Translations under genes and position numbers: made by a program
Source: Microdochium bolleyi
Lineage: Eukaryota; Ascomycota; Sordariomycetes; Xylariales; Microdochiaceae
Length of the DNA stretch: 64,000 nt
Assembly (NCBI GenBank): GCA_001566295.1
Contig: KQ964248.1
Coordinates: forward strand, 372,001-436,000
Reading direction: 5' to 3'
The notes under the pieces: model-generated
Seen by the model: the letters and a program-made list of their open reading frames with translations, nothing else
Database searches by the model: none
Told to the model about the DNA's origin: nothing
Shown here: in pieces, positions 33,784-42,504 of the stretch
Numbering within the stretch: position 1 is the first letter of the stretch
How the letters are laid out: each line of letters begins with the position of its first letter

Positions 33784-35994
33784 TTACGACGAGGGAGTCT
33801 TGTCGGCGAAGCCGCGGTCGATGGGCGACAGAGCGTGGCACTTGTCGCTCTTGGTGAAATTAGGCTCGCTGCCGTCGAGGGCACGGGCCGGGTGCATGCT
33901 GCAGATCTTGTCGGCGTGCATGAAGTTGACGCCGACGCAGCGCGTGTCCTTGGCGCACGCGAGCGAGCAGTCGGCGAGCGAGACCCCGGGAACGGTCCAG
34001 CTCGACGTGGCACCGGCGGATGTGACGTGGCTGGTCCAGCAGTGCTTGCACTGCAGGCGGAAGTCTTCGAGCCCCGCCGTGACGAGCTCGCCGTCGTTGT
34101 CCGGGCACGTCGCCTCGTCGGCGCCGAGGGCCTCCTTGGTGGCCGCGCCGCAGCCCTTGTCCTTGTTGCAGCTGGCGCAGGCGCCGGCACAGCCAAGCGA
34201 GTGCGCCGACATGAAGGCCGGCGCGTCAATGGTGGGGAGGTTGTTGTTGTTGCTGAAGAAGCACTTTTTGGTGCGCGGCTCGTAGTCCGCCGAGTCACAA
34301 GCCGGGGTGGCGGCGCAGGCGGCGATGCATGACTCGAAGCTGGGGCGGCGCTCGATCTTGAGATAGTTTGTTCCGTGACGCTTCTTGCAGAACATCTGGT
34401 AGTTCTGTGAAAGGGCGAATGATATTAGCTCAGGTAAGTCATAGCTGCAGCGGATGGGCAATATAGCAGCAAGAAGAAGGCCACGGGCCATGCGCGCAGC
34501 AGGAAGAACTCACCTCGCCTGTGACACTGGCGTAGATCTGGCCATCCGCGCCGGGGCACTCTGTAGAGCACGTCTTGGCCTCAGAGAGCTTGGCTGCCTC
34601 GGTCGGGGGATCGGTGACGTAGACGTAGTGCGCACCCTCGGCGTAGGTAGTCGAGAAGGCACCGTGACCGTAGAGCTTGCAGTTCTCTGGGTGAGGACTC
34701 TCGGGCACGAAAAGGGCACTGCAGAAGAACTAATGATTAGCCGATGACCTCTTTGGGCTCAGAGCTTGTTGCCAAATTGTCTGGGCCGAAGGAAATCTGC
34801 ATACCTCTTGCAGGTCTTGTCCTTGACACATAACTCAGCACAATCCTTTTGACTCGTGGCAGCCTTGAATCCCAGGATGGTCGCGCCGTCGGCGTCAGTG
34901 CAGCACTGGCTGTAGAACCAGGTGCCATCAGACCCCTCGAAAATCTTGCCATCACCTGCACGACATTCCGGTCAGCTCGCATTCTCCAAACAACCTCCAC
35001 GTGGAGGGACTATCACGTACTCTGAGGGCAGGTCAGGTCAGTTGTCTGGAGGGGCTTCTTGACCGCAGCCGTAGCTCTCTTCTTGGGGCATGAGTGCGAG
35101 ACCCAAACATGACCACTCCAAGGCTTGGGTTCAGCTGTGGCGCCCTTGATGTGGCAGGTAGAGCCGTCAAAGTCGATCTGCTTGCAGTCTGTGCGCAGGC
35201 CGCACCTCGCTGCACACTCTTGGAGGCTAGTAGATGCGAAGCTGTCGATGTCGGCAATGTGCGAACCGTGGCTGCAGTGCAGCTTCAGAACCCTGCCATT
35301 CTCGCTACAAGATGGTGACACAAGTCAGAATCAACGTGTCCTCGGGTTGGGGTTTTTGTCATCAACGACGGCGGTGATGGCAAAAGACTCACGCTTCATA
35401 GAGCTCTCCGTTGTCGGCGGGGCACGTATAAACAAGCTTGTTGCCCCGGCTGTCAAGCCCGGTGCCGGTACCGGTGCCAGTTCCAGTGCCGGTGTCACCC
35501 CCGATGGGTTTCTCCGCGGTGTCGCCAGTGTCGATGGGTTTCGGGCTCGGGATAGGCTCATCGGCCTCCCAGAGCAGGACGTGCCCCGATGCGTAGCCAG
35601 TTGGGACCCTGTCTCCCACATTGGTGCGCAGGAGACACTCGTTCTTCCTAAAGTTGAACTGGCCGTGCAGGCAGTCAGGGCCGGCCTCAGCGCAGTACTG
35701 CGCGCACTGCTCGATTGAGGTACACGGCGATTTGGGGATGGTGCCCGCGGCGCCATGAGCATGGTTGCAGATGAGCTTGTACCGCTTTCCGGGGCTGTAA
35801 TCTGCAGAGTCAATACTCGGGCCTAAGAGCATCATGGGGGCCATGGAGGAGTTGGAATAATAGGGTGATACTGTGACTTACACTCTGACGGGGTCACCGT
35901 TGTTCTCGGGACAGCTCAAGGCCGCGGAAACAGACGTCACCGAAGAGAGGAAGACAGCCAAGATGGCCAGCTTGGAGCTGAGAGTGGCCTTCAT
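33784..35994 (-). CDS. Secreted multi-PAN/Apple-like protein, copy A (five modules)
   Basis: Six exons, 35882-35994, 35393-35794, 35021-35304, 34805-34955, 34514-34718 and 33784-34404, join in frame to 591 residues. The signal peptide is MKATLSSKLAILAVFLSS-like, cleaved near VSA-ALSC. Five cysteine-rich modules follow. Each opens with CP-x-x-(N/D)-G and then has C...CA-x-x-C patterns of PAN/Apple type: CPENNGD, CPADNGELY, CPQSDGKIF, CPGADGQIY and CPDNDGELV, at about residues 28, 162, 262, 372 and 480. Modules 1 and 2 are joined by a Gly-Asp-(Thr-Gly)n linker. Introns cluster at or just after the module openings, so modules nearly equal exons. No membrane anchor is seen, so it is probably secreted; PAN/Apple folds usually bind protein or carbohydrate. 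Paralogue of 39391-41067 and divergent from the small secreted gene at 37012. Function unknown. Confidence 0.82.
35461..35498. repeat. Coding minisatellite, (Thr-Gly)n linker
   Basis: Imperfect hexamer repeat inside exon 2 of PAN copy A; on the minus strand it encodes alternating Thr and Gly between modules 1 and 2. Copy B has no equivalent. Confidence 0.8.
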
Positions 35995-37011
35995 GGTGCC
36001 AGATGGTGTTGCGATGGAGCGAAAATGATGTTGCTGCTGGTCTGGCCTGAGCAAGTTGATCAAAGTTTCTTCTCATGAGGTACCCAGCTATTTATTATTG
36101 TCCAGCCAGCTTCATTCTGCACCTGGGGAAGTAAAGATAGTTGCCATCAACGGCCACAGGGACACTGTGCTCGGCTCCACTGCGCGACGCCACTGCCGCT
36201 TAAGATGATCTTGCCTCGAGATGATGAGGCCGATCGAGCGACCCCAGCCTCTCTCGCAGACTGAGTCGAGACAAGTCCTCAACAACATCTTAGAGAGCCC
36301 CGAAACACGGAGCCAAGGCATAGGGATGCAGCACGGAAGCCGCTCATGACGTTCCGTGTTATCCACTCTGCGGGTCGTGATGTCTGGCCGCTCTACTGCG
36401 AAGGCAAACACCAGCATATGAGACAGCCATAAGGGGAAAATGCATCAGGGAAATATTCCCAACCATTCCGTGTCTTGCAAGACTATCTGCCGGTGCAATG
36501 TCTTCACTGGGGCATTGTTACACGACGGGGGAGCAAGAGTCCCTCGCATGAAAAATCAGCAGGCGACGTCAGACTCATGGAACTCCGCATTTCTGCGTGT
36601 CAACCATAGAAAACAGCCATTGTCTTACACAAGTGTTTAACAAGGACAGCTGGATCACTAGCGGAGGGTCAATCGAGCTGGATCGAGTGTTCGCACGATG
36701 TGCGCCACTGCGGTGAAGCCGGATCTCATCGAGGAGGGTGTGCCTGCCCTTCGTTATAAGGGCCGAACGAGACAGAGCCCTGCCATCCTGGGAGACATGA
36801 TGGATTTCTAGTAAGGTTGCCCGGAGACCTCTCACTTACCTTCTCTCCTCTCGTAGAGCCTCTATACGGCCTACACCACGCTCGGCTCCCTTGAGTAGCA
36901 TCGCAACGCTTCTTCAGCCCGCTGGCCTATCATTGCCCCAAAGTCTACTCAAGTTTCATCCAGCCAGCGCACCGACCCAAACCAAGACGACCTTGCAATC
37001 TCATCTACAAC
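35995..37011. promoter_or_regulatory. Divergent promoter region, module A
   Basis: 1.0 kb between the start codons of PAN-A (minus) and the small secreted gene (plus). An A/T-rich TATA-like stretch (AATAAATA on the minus strand, near 36090-36097) lies about 100 bases upstream of the PAN-A start. CTATAC near 36860 could serve the plus-strand gene. Confidence 0.4.
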
Positions 37012-37359
37012 ATGAAGATCACCAATACTGGCGTCCTCGTCGCCATGACAGTCCTGTCGGGCACCACAGACGCCTTCTTCTTCTTCAAGCCCCGTCCGTG
37101 GATCCCACTTCGACTTCCCACCTTTACCATCCCCATCGGCGGAGGTGGCGGCGGCGGCGGCGGCGGTGGAGGAGGGGGAGGCACCGGCCCTCAGCATACG
37201 TGCCCGGCCGCTGCGGCTCCGCCTCCATGCCCAGTTCCAGACTGCCGCCCGTGGTGGAACGACCACGACACCAGACAGAACCATGTGGATACATGCGAGG
37301 GAGCCGGAGACATCGCCCTGTTCAACCAGAACGGCGCATTTGTTCGATGCTCGCCTTGA
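37012..37359 (+). CDS. Small secreted Phe-Gly-Cys protein, copy A
   Basis: 115 residues, single exon. The signal peptide is MKITNTGVLVAMTVLSGTTD-like and is followed at once by AFFFFKPRPW, a Pro/Leu-rich strip (IPLRLPTFTIPI) and a run of about fifteen Gly. The C-terminal half has five Cys (TCP, PPC, DC, DTC and RCS) and ends ALFNQNGAFVRCSP. It is paralogous to 42202-42504: both share MKI-x-N, four Phe, RLP, polyGly, CP...PP.CP...C and the ALFN-x-NG-x-F-x-x-CS tail. The shared sequence outside the low-complexity part is the best evidence that it is a real gene. It does not match any effector, hydrophobin or toxin family I know. The hydrophobic FFFF strip plus Gly run suggests surface or wall association; this is inference. 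Confidence 0.75.
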   Translation: MKITNTGVLVAMTVLSGTTDAFFFFKPRPWIPLRLPTFTIPIGGGGGGGGGGGGGGGTGPQHTCPAAAAPPPCPVPDCRPWWNDHDTRQNHVDTCEGAGDIALFNQNGAFVRCSP

Positions 37360-39390
37360 GGGGAAGCTTCTCCCCAACTCAAATCTATCCGAAGTTCAAG
37401 GCGGACGTGAGCAGGGCGGGGTGGTTAGTGCTGGCGTGGGAGGCATGGGGGAGGGGGCCTGGTCTGACCCAGCAGCAAGAGACCTGGGGAAATCAAGTGC
37501 GAAACCTCCAGGGGTTGCTGATCATGAACGAATAAGAGTATGTTTGCACCGAATTCCAACCTTTCCAATGTTCATCATACGTGAAGAATGGTCAGCTTGC
37601 AAGCCGTCACATTGTCACGGTGAACGACCTCGGGGAACCTGTGTGCATGCAATGCAACAAAGACGTCAAAATCATGCTAGGAGATGGGCTGTGTGGCCCA
37701 GCCCGAATCGACTAGTAAAGCTCCGGAGAAATGAAGCGCACTGACACGGCACGACCCGCGAACCTGACTAGCTCAGCAGCATGTGTCTCACCCTCTCCCT
37801 ATACAGCATTTTCATAAAGAACATCTAGTCCAGGCTTCACGTAGGAAGTATTGCAGTCTTAGAACCAGATAGTTAGATCGAGTGAGGCACGGGCTGAATC
37901 ATTATTTGTGCGGTTGGGGAGGTATGGCTCGGTGTGACAGCAGGTAACATGTCTCAAACCTGGGCTCCAGGACCATGGAAGGCTGGCGGGAGAAAAAGCA
38001 GTCAGCGAGAATCTTCCGGGGGACATCTCAACCACCAGAGGAAGCATGCTCCGGCATAGAACCAAGACCACCTGAGGCAAGGAGCCGTCTGGCTTGTCTT
38101 TTGCCCGTATCATGGGTTGCAGTGCATTCCGCCGCTTGGCGTATTCCTCCAACTGCCAAGATGTGGATGCCGCGCGGTTGCTTCTCATGGGAGCCTGGGA
38201 TCTCGCTGAGCCCAATGTTCAGGCAACGCATGTCGTTGCTAGCGGCTGATCACAGGCTGGTATCGCGACCCTATGGACCCCGGTACTGCAAATTGATATT
38301 TGAGGCAGGCGGATAACTCGGTGACCACTCCGCCGTTCCGTCACCTGCAGTCATCGTTCCAGTATGTCTCATGTGATACATTGCAATGCAGAGACCCAAG
38401 CGTCAGGACCTAGACTTTGGCGCCAAGTGTTTCTCGGCATCTCACCGCTGCCCCTATTGGGATAGAGCTGCGCAGGCAGTCCCAAAGCAGAAGCCGGCAT
38501 AGGGGGCTTACTGGGACAGCCGTGCTGCTCCGCTTTACGATGGTCTGTGTCAGCCCTTTCTTCTATTATCACAGAATTACCTCTACATGTACGGCGTGCC
38601 TCTACCTCCGTACGGTGAAAGTGTCAGCAAGAGGCTTGTTAGACGGAACGGCCCGTCTCCGTGAGTCGCTAGTGTGTTGCCTCACGGGCCGCCACTCACC
38701 TAAAAATGCCGGATACTACGTAGTTCTCCAAGCCGGACCCGCATGGACAATCATGCCGTGGGAGAGACTTGCATATTGTCAGTCTCAGCAAAACGCCACC
38801 TCCCGGCACGGAATGACTTACTTGCTTCCCTGAGATGCCTATCTGAGAGGGAGCAGGGGTCCAGTCATACTGGCCAAGTCTCGGGGGGGGGGGGGGGGGG
38901 GGGGGGTGGATGTGATCTGCACAGGGGTTCAGCCGCGTGAGACATGGCATCCGGGACTCGGGATGAGTGCCGCTCCAAAACAACGTCACGCGCCAAACAC
39001 TCTATTGAGACTGCAACCCCGCAATGCCATGGTCCCATACTCCCTTGGGAGGATGCGAGCTGTACAGCCGGGGTCTTCCAAAGGTGCTTGTCACGATGGT
39101 TTTTGAGGTTCTGCTCTCTAGGAACGAAGGATGGCCAAGTGTCATTGTGAGTCAGTTTTCGCTTCTCGCAGCGGACATTGCGAACTCTGGGCACGATTTG
39201 TCATAATTCGGACGAAGTGTTTTATGCCAGCGGCTTTAGAACTGTGACATTTGTGACGAGCAACCTCTGTTCATAGTAACAGCAGGATACTGAGAAGACG
39301 GCCATTACTAGCATCACCCCTGCAAGGGGCCGGATGGCCACCTACAGGCTGAATCATCCTGACAAGGCTGGATCATCCCGACCTCCGCGA
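37360..39390. other. Intergenic between modules A and B
   Basis: 2.0 kb separating the small gene of module A from the 3' end of PAN-B. No gene or recognisable third copy seen. Contains a 24-base G run at 38883-38906. Confidence 0.5.
38883..38906. repeat. Homopolymer G24
   Basis: Twenty-four consecutive G between modules A and B. Such runs are prone to sequencing and assembly length errors and may form quadruplex structure. Confidence 0.9.
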
Positions 39391-41067
39391 TTACCATTCC
39401 CGCTCCGTTTTGGCATTGTCCAGGACCGTCAGAGCCATGTCGGCATGCTCGCGCTCCACTGGCGCCAGGCTGTCGCAGTGCGCGTTCTTGGCGAACTCGA
39501 CGTTGCTGACCCGCCCAGTCTCTGGGAATGCGGCTGACGCAGGGTGCATGACGCACGAGTCCTTGATGAGGTTGACGCCGACGCACCGGCCGTCCCTGGC
39601 GCAGTGCCGGGCACACTGCTCGAGCGTCGACCCGGGGAGGCTCCACGAGCCGTGGCTGTGGAAGCAGTGCCGACACTGTACCCGCCACTCCTTGAGCTCT
39701 AGCGTGACAAGGGCTCCGTCGTCGTTCTTGCACGACACGGGCTCCTCCTTGTCTGGCAGTGCCTTCTGCTTGGAGATGTCGCAGTTGGTCGTGTTCTTGC
39801 AGGACCCGCAGGAGCCGGCGCAGCCAAGGGAATATGCGCTCACGAACGCAGGGGCGTTGATGGCCGGGGCGATCTGGTTGTTGCTGTAGAAGCACTTCTT
39901 GGTGCGAGCCTCGTAGTCGACGCTATCGCAGCCGGGGGTGACGGCACAGGCTGCCAGACAGGTCTCGAAGGTAGCTCTGCGGTCGATCTTGAGGTAGTCC
40001 GTGCCGTGGCGCTTCTTACAGAACATTTGGTAGTGCTGTGCCTCTCTGTCAGCTGCTGATCATGCTCAACTTGAGCTGAGGTTCAGGGCCACCCGGTCCA
40101 ACTTACCTCGCCAGTGACAGAGACATAGAGCTGGCCATCGGCGTAGGGACACTCAGTCGAGCACAGCTTGGCCTCGGAAAGCACCGGGTCCTCCGTGGGA
40201 GGATCGGTGACATAGGCAAAGTGGCCGCCTTCGACATAGGTGGTGGAGAACCCAGTCTGCGCATACAGCTTGCAGTTCTCAGGCTGAAGACCACCGTTGT
40301 CGGCAAAGAGGGCACTTTGCAGCTCACTGTCAGTCTATCATCTTTGTGACATTTGCTCCCAGAAGTGAAGCATACCTCTTGCATTCCGCATTCTTAGCAC
40401 AAAGCTCGACACAGTCCGCATGGTCCTTTGCGGCCACGACCGCCAGGAGGCGCGATGCAGACGTATCTGTACAGCACTGCGAGTAGAACCACGTTCCGTC
40501 GGCAGCCTTGTAGATCTTGCCATCACCTGAAATCAATGTTAGCTGAATCATGTCAGAAGAACGAGTTCGCCAGATCGACCTACTAAATGGGCACGCGATG
40601 TCGGTCGTCTGCTTCGGTGTAGCATTGGCGCTCGTAGCACGCACTTTGGGACACTCTTGGGGGTACCAAGTATCTCCATACCAGGCTACGTTTTCGCCGG
40701 GCACGCTCTTGAGATGGCACGCGCTCGCAGCCTGGTCGTAGTCACAACTGTAGCACTGAGGCTCGCGTGCGCAAGTGTCGGCGCAGTCCTTCAGAGTGAC
40801 CGCGGTATCAGTCCTAAGGTGTGTGGCCCTCGTCCCTGCTGAACAGCGCAGCTCGTAGATGATGGGACGTCTCCCGGAAGGAGTGCTGCTTGATCGTCAG
40901 TATTTGGCCAGCCATAACTCGCTCGCACGTGGGCGAACTCACACGGTGTAAGTCTTCTTGTTGTCGGCGGGACACGAATACGATGCCTGGTTGCCGGACA
41001 GGTCGACCTCGTAGGCTGTAACGCCATGGGTGGCCAACAGACCAAGAGCAATGCCTTGTAGACGCAT
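39391..41067 (-). CDS. Secreted multi-PAN/Apple-like protein, copy B (four modules)
   Basis: Five exons, 40943-41067, 40584-40885, 40376-40526, 40107-40314 and 39391-40035, give 476 residues. The acceptor of exon 2 could instead be 15 nt downstream (exon start 40870); both are in frame. N-terminal signal MRLQGIALGLLATHGVTA. Four modules open with CPADNKK, CPFSDGK, CPYADGQ and SCKNDDG. They match modules 1 (or a 1/2 hybrid), 3, 4 and 5 of copy A. Over exon 3 I count 27 identical of 49 residues, and the exon is 151 nt in both copies. Shared blocks include DGTWFYSQCCTD, YQMFCKKRHGT and YLKI-x-RR. Intron 2 (40527-40583, donor GTAGGT, acceptor TTCAG) is 57 nt with no stop, so an unspliced reading is also open. 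Probably secreted; divergent from the small gene at 42202. Confidence 0.82.
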
Positions 41068-42201
41068 GGTGTTAATCGAGACTCGCAGTGACGTCCTTTC
41101 CCGCAGATAATTCAAGGTTTAGAGAGACGCAGCGTCGCTGGAAGACTTAATGAGCTCGTTTCTCCAGGATATGGCACCCCCGCGTCTTAATTATGCTTAC
41201 GACTCGTGAAAATAGCCAAAGAGCCCATCCATTACAAATGAGGTCTTTCCCATGCAGAAAAGTCTGTCTGGCAGGTCGTCGACGGCAGCACGGAGAACGC
41301 CGTTATCGTACCTGGCGTTCCAACAGCCACCAGTCTGTAAACCTGAGACAGAAACAGGCGCGGATCACGGTCTTCCCCAACTGTTTACACCCCGCGTCGC
41401 GAAGGTATAGCCTTTTTCGGACAGGGTCTTGCGTAGGCCGGCCACAGATTCGCACGCCACGAGATGCATTTGCCACATCGAGTAATAGCTCGGTGTAGCT
41501 CATCGAAACAGGGCAAGACTACGTCGTCCGTCGACACATGCATGCGATCCACAGGTCCGTGTTCTATCTCCATGCCCAGCCACAGTCACGGGAATTGATG
41601 ATTATTGTTGCAAACATGCCGTGTCAGATCTTCGGAGTATTGATCAACCAGTGGCTGCGGTGAGCCAATGCCTTGTATGCGGTAAGATTATCCCCAGAGC
41701 GAAACACATATGTCTTTGGATTCCGCCTTGCATACTCCTTACCATGATCCGAGACCGGACTCAGCTCTGTTCTATGAGCGGAGTTGTCTCAATGAATGGC
41801 CCGCATGATGTCGTGTCTGCGGATCTGGCGGCGTTCAACCAAAGTTGAGGAGCAACTTGGGAACTTCCTTGGCCAGCCTTCACATATTTCTGCAGGGCAG
41901 GCGCCTGTCCTCATTGCACATATCAGAACGCCGTATCGCAGCCCTGGGGTCTCGCGACCCGTCACACCCGGTCCAATTTCGAGTTCGATCTTCTTGCCTC
42001 GCAAGCTCCAGCCTCCTGCACGTATGCTCTTTGCCACTTCTGTGCACATCAAACCTCTCCCCAGTATCAAAGTCCTGCCCGCGTAAGCACTTCTGGCTCA
42101 ATCATCTCGGCAGTTCTCCTCCAACGACTCGCAGCATACCCTAGACTTGAGGAAACACCACGCTACACACACACACGGACACACAATCAAGACCTCCCAC
42201 C
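41068..42201. promoter_or_regulatory. Divergent promoter region, module B
   Basis: 1.1 kb between the start codons of PAN-B (minus) and the small secreted gene (plus), the same arrangement and nearly the same length as in module A. I saw no long sequence shared with the module A spacer. CA-rich tracts just before 42202 look like a 5' leader. Confidence 0.4.
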
Positions 42202-42504
42202 ATGAAGATCTCCAACATTGCCATCCTGACAGCCGCTCTCCTGGCCGGCGAGTCACATGGCTTCTTCTTCTTCCGGATCCCTCTTTGTCCCATCCGTCTC
42301 CCCGTTATCAACACTGGCGGAGGTGGTGGTGCTGGCGGCGGTGGCGGCGGCAGCTGTAACTGCCCGCTGCCCGTCCCTCCTCCTGCTTGCCCATCTGCCG
42401 TTTGCCCCAAGAACGCGGCTTACATCGCCTACAAAAACAGACTCGATTCCTGTGGCGGCAGCGCTCTGTTCAACAAGAATGGCGGCTTCGAGAAGTGCTC
42501 ATGA
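42202..42504 (+). CDS. Small secreted Phe-Gly-Cys protein, copy B
   Basis: 100 residues, single exon. Signal peptide MKISNIAILTAALLAGESHG, then FFFFRIPLCPIRLPVINTGG, about a dozen Gly broken by one Ala, and a C-terminal half with CNCPLPVPPPACPSAVCPKN and a tail DSCGGSALFNKNGGFEKCS. Seven Cys in all; five align with copy A, and the two extra ones (LCP and SCN) could form an additional bridge. The start context ACCATGA is good. Close similarity to copy A in the signal, the FFFF strip and the tail, but divergence in the middle, shows selection on specific segments rather than recent copying. No known family recognised; likely extracellular. Confidence 0.77.
   Translation: MKISNIAILTAALLAGESHGFFFFRIPLCPIRLPVINTGGGGGAGGGGGGSCNCPLPVPPPACPSAVCPKNAAYIAYKNRLDSCGGSALFNKNGGFEKCS

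Noticed and set aside
33604..34332. 242-codon plus-strand frame antisense to PAN copy A
   Set aside because: Ala/Val/Arg-rich mirror of a GC-rich coding exon; the minus-strand reading has conserved cysteine modules and a paralogue.
36565..41095. TGACGTC (CRE-like) cores in both divergent spacers, at 36565-36571 and 41089-41095
   Set aside because: Their positions relative to the start codons differ completely (about 570 versus 22 bases from the PAN genes), and a 7-mer is expected by chance at this length.
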